In this document: piece by piece, positions 1-10,640 of the stretch
Layout of the letters: each line of letters starts with the position of its first letter
Position numbering within the stretch: position 1 is the first letter of the stretch
Assembly: GCA_038030265.1 (NCBI GenBank)
Contig: CM075937.1
Location: 45,674,198 to 45,738,197, forward strand
Length of the DNA: 64,000 bases
Direction of reading: 5' to 3'
Origin: Corythucha ciliata
Lineage: Eukaryota; Arthropoda; Insecta; Hemiptera; Tingidae
Notes under the pieces: generated by a model
Seen by the model: the letters and a program-made list of their open reading frames with translations, nothing else
Told to the model about the DNA's origin: nothing
Databases searched by the model: none
Program-made: the position numbers and the translations under genes

Positions 1-3000
1 TAACCCAATTCACACAACCACGTCTAGATTTATGAATATGATCACGTTTGGAGATGATTTGAGCGAACTTACCATTTTTTGAAATATTTGTTTCTCGTCT
101 CCACTCTGCTTTTTTGTTTTTTGCTTGAGGTGCGTAAACATTTTAGTCCAGTCAATCTAAGGTTTTGAGCGGAAATAAATATGGGATTTTGTTTTTTTGC
201 GGGAATGTGTAGGGGAGGGTCCTCTGATCAATGTCTAATAAAATCCCGAGCTGAATCTTCTAACACAGGGGGAGGGGGCTGATTAAAGGTACCCTTTTGT
301 GGTTTTTCGCCTGTATCTCAAAAACAGTGCGTCTTGGGCGAAAACTTTCGGATTCTTTTTCTTGGATATTCTTCCCTAGTTGGAGTTGTCAATTGTAAAT
401 TGGGTTTTTGAACGAGTGAAATTGGGATTTGAACGAGACGAATCCACAAAATTTCACGAAATTGACGTTTGGAAGAGTCAAAATAACGAAATTCTGTTTT
501 CGAAAGTGTCAAACTCTCATGACTGGTTTTAAATCAGACTAACGTAAGTCATATTTTCCGTCGATTCAATCTCATGGGTTTTGGGGCGAATTTTACAGTT
601 TTGAGAGAAATGGAGGCGTGACGGTGTGTGGAAGTGGTGCAGTGGGCGAAATCGCTGTATTTTTCTTTGAGTGGACTTTGCACTCAACGATCTTTCCGCC
701 CCTGACGCTCGACCTGACCTGGTAAAATCGAGTTTGGGAGGAGACCCGGCTCACCTGGGCAGATGAGGGCCGCGATAGCGAAATGGCGACTGGTGACGTG
801 GCGGCTAAGCGCCGCAGCTTTGTTTGAGGATGAAAACTTAAAATTTGTGAAACCAGTGTCATAGCCGACGACCCCTTAAAGATAATTTTGCGTTTATGCA
901 TATATTCTTGAAGCAAATTCAATTCTCAACAACTTCTAAATTTATTCTTTACGCTAAAATTGAACAGGTAAGAAGGTAGGATGCACAGTTTGACAAAAAA
1001 CGTGAGGTTAAAATAATGTTTTTGAAAAAGGTCACATTTCAGGGTCGTATATATCGAAAACTGTTGGGAATTTTTTAAAAAATGCATGGAGTAAAAGTTG
1101 AAGATAATTTAAGGAGCTTACATTCTTTGTCTAAAAGTTTTTGTCCAAGACGCACCGTTTTTTAGTTATAGGCGAAAAATCACCTTTAAACGACCCCCCT
1201 CCCTTTGGGGCAGGTGATTCAGCTCGGGACTTTGTTAGACAATGATCAGGGGACCCTCCCGTACACATTCCCGCAAAAAAACAAAATCCCATATTTAATG
1301 CATCTATTTTGCATTTTATGCTTAGATTGACTGGACTATTTCATTCTTTTACTCGAGGCATTTTTATTTTTTTCTCTGCTTCATTCTTTTTTTAAACTTG
1401 AGTTGTTAAAAAAATGTGATTCTTTTACTATGATTTTGTTTTGTTAGTAGCAGATCTGATTGTCGATCTCTTTTTTAAACTAGTCCTTAGGTCAAACTTT
1501 AATACCTGTCCTTTGTGGACAGTAATGTGTTGTGAGGAAGATTTCCTCTCATGATACCATTGTGATCTTTAAATGCCAATGTTACTATAATTTCACTGTC
1601 ATTTTATATGAAAATTAAACATTTTTTCGAAGTCCAAACGTGTGGGTGCTTTACCAGGATATCCATTTGTACGAGAGGTAATGTGCTTTTAATGGTTGTA
1701 CAGGTTTTTGAGGGGTTTTCACCAGAACAGTTTATTAAACGTGGTGTAAAGTCCTGAGGGGGCAGAAGTCCGCATGCCTGATAGGGGGCGGACTCTTGCC
1801 GCACGAGAAGGGTTTCAAAAAATCTTTATATCGCTTTCAATTTCCATGGAAAATTCATCAGATTCACTGGGGATGCGAGTAAGATGTCCATCTACCAGAT
1901 AGAAGAGGAAACCCCCAGAAATTCGCAACTCACGTTTCAGGAAGGGGAAAAAACCGAATAGTGCGGACTTCTGCCCCCGCCTCCCTAATTACCTCCATTT
2001 TCTCCCTCCTTTTTGCCTGCCACTCTGTAACCTCCTCCCCAACCGCTCCCCAGCGCGACACTCACGCATCGTTTCCACTCACCACTGTGAGCTTCTTTTT
2101 GCATTTTTCACGTTTTCAAATAAATAAAAAGTTCAGTGTAACGCAGCAGTCTTTTACTTCCAAGCTCGTACACAACAGGCTTGGTCAAAGTGAATACTTG
2201 GTTGGGTTAACCGAACTTTTTGACCAAGTAATGACCGTCTCTAACTGCGTTGAATCAAATACTGACCAAATTCTAGACCACAATTTAAGCCATAATGACC
2301 GAGTGGACCTGTGGATTACACGAATGAACGAAGAGACTCATGGGGCCCACAACAAAGGTCCTGAGTTAACTGAGCAGAACCATGATGTAGAAGACAATGC
2401 TCTACAGGATGAAGAAAATGCTTCACATGAGAAGAGTACCGAATCAGCACTCAACATTCATGGAAGTCCTTCAGTTTCCCACATCAACCAGCCCAGCACT
2501 AGTTCCTATGTTTCTCCGAGTGATATAGTTCCTTTACCAAAAATTAAAATTACGAGAAAGCGTTCAGGCAGAGGACTGAAGTCTGTCATTTTAACATCGA
2601 CTCCTCACAAGGATCGAATAGAAAAAGAATTTGAGGCAAGGGAGAGCGAGACCCTTCGGAAAGCTGAAAAATCAGCAGCTAGAAAGCAAAAAGCGGAAGA
2701 ACGGAAGAAGCTTCTAGTTGACAAGCTGATGAAGGGCAAGAGGCAGTTGTTCCCAGCTAAACACCAGAAGAAAAATCAAGAAAGCAGCTCCTCACTGTCT
2801 GAGTCTGACTATTTCAGTCCATAACAGCTCTTCAGATATGGACATGGACTCCGATTTTTTTTAAGACCATCTTGATAGCAGTGACGAACAGCAATCGGCA
2901 GCAACCGATCCCTCTTATCAAGAAGGACAATTCGTCGTGGTCAAAGTCCACGGTAAAACGAAGAATTCATTCCGGCTTTACGTTGCCAAGATAATACACG

Positions 3001-3118
3001 TTTATAATGAAGGCATTCAGGGTTTATTCTATAAACGAGTCACTAACACAGCAAGCAGATTTTCGGGGACTAGTGAAGATGCCTTCATAGAAAATTGTGA
3101 CATTTACATGAGACTTTC
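1..3118. repeat. tandem ~3.1-kb unit, copy 1
   Basis: Base 1 onward matches base 3119 onward almost without change, so the window opens inside a tandemly repeated unit of about 3118 bp. Copy 1 is complete by that period; the array may continue to the left of the window. The unit holds an inverted-repeat segment (about 144-1345), a C/G-rich linker, and a degenerate ORF resembling the tail of a pogo/jerky-type protein. Copy 1 has about 46 bp (near 1103-1148) and about 18 bp (near 1983-2000) that copy 2 lacks. Copy 2 carries a MITE that copy 1 lacks. Confidence 0.9.
144..1345. repeat. long imperfect inverted repeat (foldback-like) in unit copy 1
   Basis: Bases about 144-345 recur as the reverse complement at about 1137-1345. 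Both arms contain AGTCCAGTCAATCTAAG, ATGGGATTTTGTTTTTTTGC and TCCCGAGCTGAATC. Arms of about 200 bp enclose about 790 bp with no recognisable gene. The same arrangement recurs in copy 2 at about 3262-4450. This is the shape of a foldback or MITE-like element. I cannot define its outer ends or a target duplication. Confidence 0.65.
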
Positions 3119-3200
3119 TAACCCAATTCACACAACCACGTCTAGATTTATGAATATGATCACGTTTGGAGATGATTTGAGCGAACTTACCATTTTTTGA
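1961..3200 (+). pseudogene. pogo/jerky-type (DDE_1) protein C-terminal tail, broken
   Basis: An ORF at 1961-2824 (287 codons) is followed by a second at 2937-3200 in another frame. The first has a segment reading SDIVPLPKIKITRKRSGRGL, then an ILTSTPHKDRIEKE-like stretch and a Lys/Glu-rich coiled region, ending in a Ser/acidic tract. The second has QFVVVKVHGKTKNSF-like and TTSRFMNMITFG-like stretches. From memory of the family, this order (Pro-Lys linker, TSTP box, basic coil, acidic tract, small tail domain) matches the C-terminus of arthropod tigger/jerky DDE_1 proteins. No DDE catalytic core or CENP-B DNA-binding domain is present. Between the ORFs there is a frame change near 2815 and a stop in a T-run near 2862. 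The first ~80 codons, spanning the C-rich linker, are probably not real coding sequence. The assignment rests on motif style, not a search. Confidence 0.5.
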
Positions 3201-5575
3201 AATATTTGTTTCTCGTCTCCACTCTGCTTTTTTGTTTTTTGCTTGAGGTGCGTAAACATTTTAGTCCAGTCAATCTAAGGTTTTGAGCGGAAATAAATAT
3301 GGGATTTTGTTTTTTTGCGGGAATGTGTAGGGGAGGGTCCTCTGATCAATGTCTAATAAAATCCCGAGCTGAATCTTCTAACACAGGGGGAGGGGGCTGA
3401 TTAAAGGTACCCTTTTGTGGTTTTTCGCCTGTATCTCAAAAACAGTGCGTCTTGGGCGAAAACTTTCGGATTCTTTTTCTTGGATATTCTTCCCTAGTTG
3501 GAGTTGTCAATTGTAAATTGGGTTTTTGAACGAGTGAAATTGGGATTTGAACGAGACGAATCCACAAAATTTCACGAAATTGACGTTTGGAAGAGTCAAA
3601 ATAACGAAATTCTGTTTTCGAAAGTGTCAAACTCTCATGACTGGTTTTAAATCAGACTAACGTAAGTCATATTTTCCGTCGATTCAATCTCATGGGTTTT
3701 GGGGCGAATTTTACAGTTTTGAGAGAAATGGAGGCGTGACGGTGTGTGGAAGTGGTGCAGTGGGCGAAATCGCTGTATTTTTCTTTGAGTGGACTTTGCA
3801 CTCAACGATCTTTCCGCCCCTGACGCTCGACCTGACCTAGTAAAATCGAGTTTGGGAGGAGAACCGGCTCACCTGGGCAGATGAGGGCCGCGATAGCGAA
3901 ATGGCGACTGGTGACGTGGCGGCTAAGCGCCGCAGCTTTGTTTGAGGATGAAAACTTAAAATTTGTGAAACCACAAAATTCATAGCCGACGACCCCTTAA
4001 AGATAATTTTGCGTTTATGCATATATTCTTGAAGCAAATTCAATTCTCAACAACTTCTAAATTTATTCTTTACGCTAAAATTGAACAGGTAAGAAGGTAG
4101 GATGCAAAGTTTGACAAAAAACGTGAGGTTAAAGTAATGTTTTTGAAAAAGGTCACATTTCAGGGTCGTATATATATCGAAAACTGTTGGGAATTTTTTA
4201 AAAAATGCATGGAGTAAAAGTTGAAGACGCACCGTTTTTTAGTTATAGGCGAAAAATCACGAAAAGGTACCTTTAAACGACCCCCCTCCCTCTGGGGCAG
4301 GTGGTTCAGCTCGGGACTTTGTTAGACAATGATCAGGGGACCCTCCCGTACACATTCCCGCAAAAAAACAAAATCCCATATTTATTGCATTTATTTTGCA
4401 TTTTTATGCTTAGATTGACTGGACTATTTCATTCTTTTACTCGAGGCATTTTTATTTTTTTCTCTGCTTCATTCTTTTTTTTAAACTTGAGTTGTTAAAA
4501 AAATGTGATTCTTTTACTATGATTTTGTTTTGTTAGTAGCAGATGTGATTGTCGATCTCTTTTTTAAACTAGTCCTTAGGTCAAACTTAAATACCTGTCC
4601 CTTGTGGACAGTAATAGGTCTATTCGTTTGTCGTCCGGAGCTGCACTATTAGCACTGAAAGTACTAACCTTCAATTATTTTTTCGCGTTATTTCACATGA
4701 TAACCCGTGAGGTTACAAAATTTCGTGCTGCTCGGAGTAGTCCGGGACGACAAACGAATAGACCTAATGTGTTGTGAGGAAGATTTCCTCTGATGATACC
4801 ATTGTGATCTTTAAATGCCAATGTTACTATAATTTTACAGTCATTTTATATGAAAATTAAACATTTTTTCGAAGTCCAAACGTTTGGGTGCTTTACCAGG
4901 ATATCCATTTGTACGAGAGGTAATGTGCTTTTAATGGTTGTACAGGTTTTTGAGGGGTTTTCACCAGAACAGTTTATTAAACCTGGTGTAAAGTCCTGAG
5001 GGGGCAGAAGTCCGCATGCCTGATAGGGGGCGGAGACTCTTGCCCCATCGCCTGGGGCAAGAGTCCGCACGAGAAGGGTTTCAAAAAATCTTTATATCGC
5101 TTTCAATTTCCATGGGAAATTCATCAGATTCACTGGGGATGCGAGTAAGATGTCCATCTACCAGATAGAAGAGGAAACCCCCAGAAATTCGCAACTCACG
5201 TTTCAGGAAGGGGAAAAAACCGACTAGTGCGGACTTCTGCCCCCGCCTCTCCCTCCTTTTTGCCTGCCACTCTGTAACCTCCTCCCCAACCACTCCCCAG
5301 CGCGACACTCACGCATCGTTTCCACTCACCACTGTGAGCTTCTTTTTGCATTTTTCACGTTTTCAAATAAATAAAAAGTTCAGTGTAACGCAGCAGTCTT
5401 TTACTGCCAAGCTCGTACACAACAAGCTTGGTCAAAGTGAATACTTGGTTGGGTTAACCGAACTTTTTGACCAAGTAATGACCGTCTAACTGCGTTGAAT
5501 CAAATACTGACCGAGTTCTAGGCCACAATAAGCCATGATGACCGAGTGGACCTGTGGATTACACGAATAATAACC
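3119..5575. repeat. tandem ~3.1-kb unit, copy 2 (3'-truncated)
   Basis: Near-identical to bases 1-2330, with small indels and a 150-bp insertion at 4616-4765. Homology stops around 5575, where the sequence turns into the ACCGAGT-motif cluster instead of continuing the ORF of copy 1. Near the end, copy 2 has GACCGAGT where copy 1 has GACCAAAT (about 2262), so the two copies differ in exactly the motif that dominates the flanking cluster. Confidence 0.88.
4616..4765. mobile_element. 150-bp MITE with perfect 20-bp TIRs and a paralogous empty site
   Basis: Left end AGGTCTATTCGTTTGTCGTC and right end GACGACAAACGAATAGACCT are exact reverse complements. The direct repeat AAT (4613-4615 and 4766-4768; TAAT if extended) flanks it. 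Copy 1 of the tandem unit has CAGTAATGTGTTG uninterrupted near 1521, which is the empty site. The element has no ORF. A 3-4 bp duplication does not fix the superfamily. Confidence 0.93.
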
Positions 5576-6240
5576 GAGTATCTGGTTAAATAAGGCACCA
5601 ACCGAGTCCGTGGCACTCGGTTAAAGACAGCGAGGCGGCTGCGTTACCCGAGTAAGAGAATAATCCCCACTACTTTGCAGTGACCTTCGGATGATTTTAC
5701 CGAGTAAACGGGTTATGGTACAACAAACCCAGTCGACTCGGTTAGAAAATGAATGAATATGACTGCTCACACGATGTTTTGACCTAGTGGAAACGACCGT
5801 TAATTTTAGCTGACCAAGTAGGTTTGTCGGCAAGCCTACGTCGTTACAGATGGTTTCTTATATTCATTCGACAACATTTTAGAAGCGGTCGATATTTGTA
5901 TTCAAAGGCTTTTATATGTGTTTCATCAAAGTTACCTGAATAAATGTGAACGTATTTAGCAACTTCTGCAAACGAAATTATTGCTGGTTAATAATACAAT
6001 TCCTTGTTCGCTTTAATACCTTCAATATAGAGCAGGTACGGTTAATTCATTGCAACAACCGAGCAAGAAAATGACAAGAAACCTAGTGAGATTGGTTATT
6101 TTTTACCAAGCTTGGCTAGGTCATTTCTGTTAAAACAACCGAGTGAGTCGGATAAAAACAACCGTGTGTGTACTCGGTATAATCTGACCGAGTAACTCGG
6201 TTAATAATGTTATGATTTGGTTGAATACTTTTTACCAAGC
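5505..6240. repeat. cluster of AACCGAGT / ACTCGGTT motifs
   Basis: About 12 exact CCGAGT or ACTCGG hexamers occur in about 730 bp, against well under one expected by chance, plus decayed forms (ACCAAGT, ACCTAGT, ACCGTGT). Both orientations occur, sometimes back to back as in GACCGAGTAACTCGGTTA near 6199. There is no fixed spacing, so this is not a tandem array. Related motifs already occur in the preceding ORF copy (TTGGTTGGGTTAACCGAAC). No gene is visible. Confidence 0.75.
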
Positions 6241-6289
6241 TACTTGGTTGATGATGAAATGAAGTCTGGAAATCTTTGCTGCCCCATAG

Positions 6290-7560
6290 AGCAGGCACCC
6301 ATAGGTTGCAATGTATTTCACCGGCTCTCCGGGAACCCTAACCCTTTTTTTTTGTTACGATACGTAGGCATAAAGGGGCTTTTAACGAACGAGGCACGAT
6401 GTTTGTGACACGAGACGAAGTCGAGTGTCATAATCAGTAGAGTTTGTGGTACTATTTTACGCCTCACGACCGTACGCTTTTTTTTTTTTACCTTCGATCG
6501 TACAAAGCCTTTTAAAGCCCCATTTTTGCCACACAACTTCATTTCAGAGAAATAAAAAAGAAGAAACAAAAGAAGCGCGTAAGATGAAAGCGGGCTTCCC
6601 TGCCTCAATTCTTCTACCGTTCTACCAACTCACCAACATAATCAACTGACTTGACCTTTTTGGGATATAATTTAAATTCCACTCACCCATCACCCAACGT
6701 TCATCGTTCATCGTGCAAAAGAGTGAACTCTTTACCGCACGGCGTGTGTAAAGTAGGTCTTTACGCATGATGAACATCTGCTTGAAACACTTCTTTAAGA
6801 ATGGTCGTAGGAATAGTAGATTATACGCCTAGGCAAGAAAGCGATTTTTTGGAGGCCGAGAGAAAAAATTGGACGGGCGAGGCGTAGCCGAGCCTGGCAT
6901 TTTCTCGAGACACAAAAATCACTTTTTTTGACGCGGTGTGTTCAGTATTTTTTTAAAAAACATGGGCTGATATTTTGGGCCACGGCGATAAAGTGAGTGG
7001 TTTGTCCCCTAGGCTCTAAAATAATCAGCTGTTTAAAAAAAATAGTATCTTACATATAGCGCGAGACACGTAAGTGCCATTTCACTTGACAGTACTTTGT
7101 TTGGCTGGCGAGGCAAATCCGAGTCGGCTAAATGAGTATGAGCAAGTGAATTGAGCTGTGGACGATATTTTTCGCGCGACAAGTGAAATAATAGTATACT
7201 TCACTACAAGTGAGGGAAGTGGAGTTTTACCTGCGAGTTGTGTTTGGCTCACGAGGCGGGGCCGAGTGAGCTAAAAACAACGAGCGGAGTGAAAGCTTCT
7301 TCATCACGCGTTGTGGATATTATTTTTAGCACGACCAACAGGTTTAATTGTCTTTCCCGCAAGTGTTAGGAGGCAAGGGTACACTAATTGAATACAGAAC
7401 TTTTTTTCACTTTCCTTCACTAGTGAGTGAAAACCTTCCTGTTTCCTTCGCTTGCGAGGGAAAATGTGAAATTATTTGCTTTCTGCCTTACTTTCCTTCA
7501 CTAGTGAGTGAAAAAAACAATACTTTCTCATCTCAGGCTCATCTTCTCAAGTAAAAATCA
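6290..7560. other. hairpin-rich segment (CGAG-N-CGAG stem-loops)
   Basis: There is no coding sequence. At least four stem-loops have two CGAG blocks facing each other across a short inner stem and loop (6403-6433, 6874-6896, 7100-7132, 7238-7280). A further palindrome is at 7277-7314. Three TTTCCTTCRC...GYGAGKGAAA stem-loops occur at 7411-7433, 7442-7463 and 7492-7513. The rest is A+T-rich. Short ORFs here run through the palindromes and look accidental. Confidence 0.7.
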
Positions 7561-7960
7561 ACTTCCCTGTTGAGGTACCTGGAGGGGAAGTATCATTTCC
7601 TTCCCTGGCCGTGCTAAAACCATCATGTATAATTCGTGAAAGAAGAAGAAATGTGTGTGTTTCCTATGATAATTTTACAAAAAGTAAATTTTTTCCTATT
7701 ATTCTATGTCATTTTGTGCGTTTGGGGGGGGGGGATGTCCACCATAACCTCCCGTCCCTTGGATCCACCACAGCCCGGAGGTCCATAACACAATAGCCGT
7801 CTCGGCATGAAACCAGGTCATTGTTAAAATGTTCTGTAATTAGTACGAGCGTTCATAAACGAGCCATCATTTTTTCATTCTTTGAATTCAACCAGACCAG
7901 TCTCGGTCTCGCTCCAGAAGTGATGGTCTCGTCTGGGTCTCGTGCATGACTAGTGGGACA
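7561..7960. other. non-coding, with G11 tract and GTCTCG-type degenerate repeats
   Basis: An 11-base G run starts at about 7724. At 7895-7950 there are several GGTCTCG/GTCTCGT hexamers resembling the GGTCTTG repeats at 53.9 kb. No gene or TIR pair is recognisable. Confidence 0.5.
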
Positions 7961-8174
7961 TAAGAGCTTCCCCTCCACCACTGCGGTGAGTTCACTTCAT
8001 TCGGCGGAAGGCATATTTTTGCCAAACTAATAGTTCATGTAACATAGGAAGTTGTTGAATGTTGTTGTTTTTTTCCACTTTTCCGGCCTTTGGGTTTCCT
8101 TAATTTTCCGATGTTTCAATTATCAGAGATTGAGAACTGTGTCTGTCTAGCAACTGTGTGACGTGTGGCATAGG
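7961..8174 (+). repeat. dispersed repeat R, left part
   Basis: Matches the reverse complement of about 47730-47942 over about 210 bp at roughly 80% by eye. Shared stretches include GAGTTCACTTCATTCG, CATATTTTTGCCAAA, AGTTGTTGAATGTTGTT and CACTTTTCCGGCC. The homology is cut at 8174 by the hAT-like element and resumes after 10068, as GCCGACTCTGAATCCGCGCATG against the 47.68-kb copy. Confidence 0.8.
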
Positions 8175-8399
8175 CAGGGCCGTTTCTAGCCCTCACGGGG
8201 CCCCTAGACGAGAACTATATCGGGGGACCCCCTAGCAGCCGGTGGAGACGAGGATTCAGGTTTTGCTTAAAAGGCACGGGTTTCAGAAATTGCATGCTTT
8301 GCTCTACAAAAAACTGTTTTGATAACCACTCGCATCCTTCAAATAGCTAAACTAGGTATTCTCACAAAAAACCGGATAAGCTGACTACAGTCGCACCAA

Positions 8400-8850
8400 A
8401 AAATGAAGATTTTCGCGCCTTAAAAATGACTAAACTTACTATTTTACGACCTAAAAATAGCAAAATTGGCGATTGTGGCTCTAATAGTAGCCAAACTGAC
8501 TTCTCGTGCCTTATAAATTGCTAGATACGATTGGGGAGCCATGAAAATACCTGAAAAAGTACATGGTTCGTGCCCTAAAAATGGCTAAATCGACCATTCG
8601 CGCACGAAAAGTGGCCTTGACTTTCCGGATACTTGGCGTCCGAAAAACAGCTAAATTGGCTCCACGCACTCTAAAAATGGCTAAAAACTGACGATTCACA
8701 CCCTTAAAATGCCTATACAGGTGATTCCCGCCATGAAAATGGCAAAAGCGCGCCAAGAATGGCCAAAACTGAGCACTCCCGCCACACTCGCCCCCGAAAA
8801 ATTGCAAAAATTGACTCTATAGGCCCTAAAAATAGATTCGTGCCCTAAAA
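8400..8850 (-). repeat. B-family short-period array (minus orientation)
   Basis: Degenerate repeats of about 31 bp, read as CTAAAAATGGC...GACNATTCGNGCC on the plus strand. This is the complement of the B core CGAATCGTCAGTTTGGCC plus a T-tract. It is internal to hAT-like element 1. Confidence 0.75.
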
Positions 8851-9409
8851 GTACCGACACCGGTTGTGTTTTATTCGTTGACTCGTATGAAAATAATGGC
8901 GTTGCCGAAACCGCGGTCGCGATAGTTCAAATAAAACAAGTGGGAGAAGATTTTTCATTTCTTTGCCTCATTATGAAAATTCTACAACCCCAAGACAGTT
9001 ACAACGTACAAAAAGGTCCAAAGAGCCCCCCAAAACAGACTATTTGTCAATACAACTGATGATGTTCAAAATTGGTGATTCAGCCATGAAACGGCGGGAT
9101 TTTTTTTTGCGATTAATAGCAATTAAACCGAACAGTATCTATTTTGTACTTTTATGGAAAGGATATTTTGCTATAGTCCGGCCAGTGAAATTACCTCAGC
9201 CGTCAAAAGTGACCCAAATAAGCGACTGAAACGAAGGACTTGGACGGGGAATGTTCACAAACTTGGCCGGGATCAATTTAATGGAAAGTGGATAATTGTC
9301 GAACTGCAAAGGCAGACTGCAAGCACAGTAGGCCTCCATTGAGACACGTCGTTCGTGGGGGCCGAAGTTGAAACACGTTCAAGTTTCGTACCGAGAGATC
9401 CTTCAAGAT
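8851..9409. other. unassigned segment inside hAT-like element 1
   Basis: Overlapping ORFs of 88 and 62 codons (8963-9229, 9154-9342) have no recognisable domain and no supporting context, and I do not treat them as genes. Weak B-like or D-like fragments occur at the edges. Confidence 0.4.
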
Positions 9410-9960
9410 CCGAATTTATTGGACTAGCTCTTTAAAATAGCAATGTGGGGGGGGGGGGGTCCGTCTCAATTGAATAAACAAGTTCCGTGGGTTCGGCTCT
9501 TTCAAATATCAATTTCGAGGGTTTGGCTTAATCGACAAGCCAATTTCGTAATTATGTCTTCTTCAAAAGACAATTTCGCGAGGTTTCCCTCATTCGAAAA
9601 AGTAATTTCGCGGGATCTTTAAAAATCGAATTTCCAGGATTTGCCCCTTTAAAACGTCAATTGGGCAGATTTCTCTTCTTTTAAACCCCACGGTTTGGTC
9701 CCCACTTTAGCAACCACATTTCTTGGATTTGGCTATTTAAAATGGAAATTTCGGGTGTTTGGCTCAAATTACGCCTTCAAAGCCAATTTCGCGAATTTTC
9801 ATAGTTGGAAAATCCAATTTCGTGGCGCTGAATTCTTCAAAAACCAAATTATTCGGATTTTTAGCTCTTTAAAACCCAAATTTCCCGGATTTTCTCTCCA
9901 TTAAAAATCATTATTTTCTTGGCTTGTGCATTTTAGAACTCGATTTTTAATCGTTTCAAC
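9410..9960 (+). repeat. D-family short-period array
   Basis: About 18 decayed units of about 30 bp with core CAATTTCGCGGGTTTGGCT, followed by a C/T-rich stretch and AAAA. A 13-base G run occurs at 9447-9459. It is internal to hAT-like element 1. Confidence 0.75.
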
Positions 9961-10067
9961 AGAAGTGCCTCAAAATTGTAAAAATTAAGCCGAGTGTAAC
10001 TCCTGAACGATTATTTTGTAATTATTTATTCCAAGCAGGGGGTGCCTACCCCCCAAATACGGCCCTG

Positions 10068-10150
10068 GGTATAAGGTAGAGGCAGGGGCCGGATTGAGTC
10101 AGAATATATGGCCCCCTCCTTAAGCCGACTCTGAATCCGCGCATGGCTCG
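10068..10150 (+). repeat. dispersed repeat R, right end
   Basis: Continues the homology to the 47.68-kb copy after the hAT-like insertion. The outer end read on the complement is CATGCGCGGATTCAGAGTCGG, against CAGGCGCCGGATCCAGAGTC at 47.68 kb. It looks like a terminus of a hAT-type element. The segment folds on itself (CGGATTGAGTC...GACTCTGAATCCG). Confidence 0.6.
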
Positions 10151-10159
10151 GATTCGTCT

Positions 10160-10430
10160 CAACTCAAGAAGCCGGATCTTTGAATTAGCGTGTTTCGTAA
10201 TTTTAAACAATTACTGTTTTTTAATCTTTATCCGCGATTTTAGAGCTTTTTCTCAATTTTAGCCGTGAATTTTTACCTCGCAAATTTCTATTTTTCTTAA
10301 CGTTATCCGTGATTTAGCTCTTTTTCTCACTTCTGTCCGTGAATCAGTTATGTTTATCAATAATTCAGCCGTGAATTTAGCCATTTATCTCAATTTCAGT
10401 CCCAAATTAGCGATATTTCCGATTTTGGTT
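10160..10430 (-). repeat. A-family short-period array (minus orientation)
   Basis: Units such as TTTTTCTCAATTTTAGCCGTG, the complement of the A core CTAATTCGCGGCTAAAATTG, repeat about every 29-40 bp. No gene. Confidence 0.7.
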
Positions 10431-10477
10431 TGGATTAAGAGAGCCCCTTAGTGGGGGATTAGCCGTCCACGAGAAGG

Positions 10478-10640
10478 CGTGAATTGTATAGCGTTTTCCA
10501 TTTGCACAAAAATCCGTTGGGCACCAAAATCCAACATTATAATGGTAATTTACCACTTTCGGCGGGCCATTGTGAAAGGCTCAGTGGGCCATTTCTAAGC
10601 CCGCGCCTAGCCCTGGGTTGGCCACCCCTAACCTATAAGA
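10478..10640. repeat. TE end modules
   Basis: Bases 10478-10503 (ATAGCGTTTTCCATTTGC then ACAAAAA) match the left TIR of the element at 61578 with one mismatch in about 25. Bases about 10575-10629 end in GGGTTGGCCACCCCT. Its complement AGGGGTGGCCAACCC is a typical hAT-type terminus, without a visible partner. Confidence 0.45.

Larger units (their letters stand above)
8175..10067. mobile_element. hAT-like non-autonomous element 1 carrying arrays
   Basis: The left end CAGGGCCGTTTCTAG is mirrored by the right end, whose complement reads CAGGGCCGTATTTG. The flanking octamers GGCATAGG (8167-8174) and GGTATAAG (10068-10075) match at 6 of 8 positions, consistent with a decayed 8-bp target duplication. 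The dispersed repeat R at 47.7 kb lacks this insert, supporting the boundaries. The cargo is a minus-oriented B array and a D array, with no transposase. Superfamily is inferred from the CAGGG ends and 8-bp duplication. Confidence 0.75.

Noticed and set aside
318..512. 64-codon minus-strand ORF repeated identically at 3436-3630
   Set aside because: Identity follows from the tandem duplication, and it overlaps the inverted-repeat arm; there is no independent coding evidence.
1..5575. Interpretation of the two 3.1-kb copies as LTRs of one retrotransposon
   Set aside because: The repeat runs through the ORF and across the junction with no PBS, PPT, gag or pol between; tandem duplication fits better.
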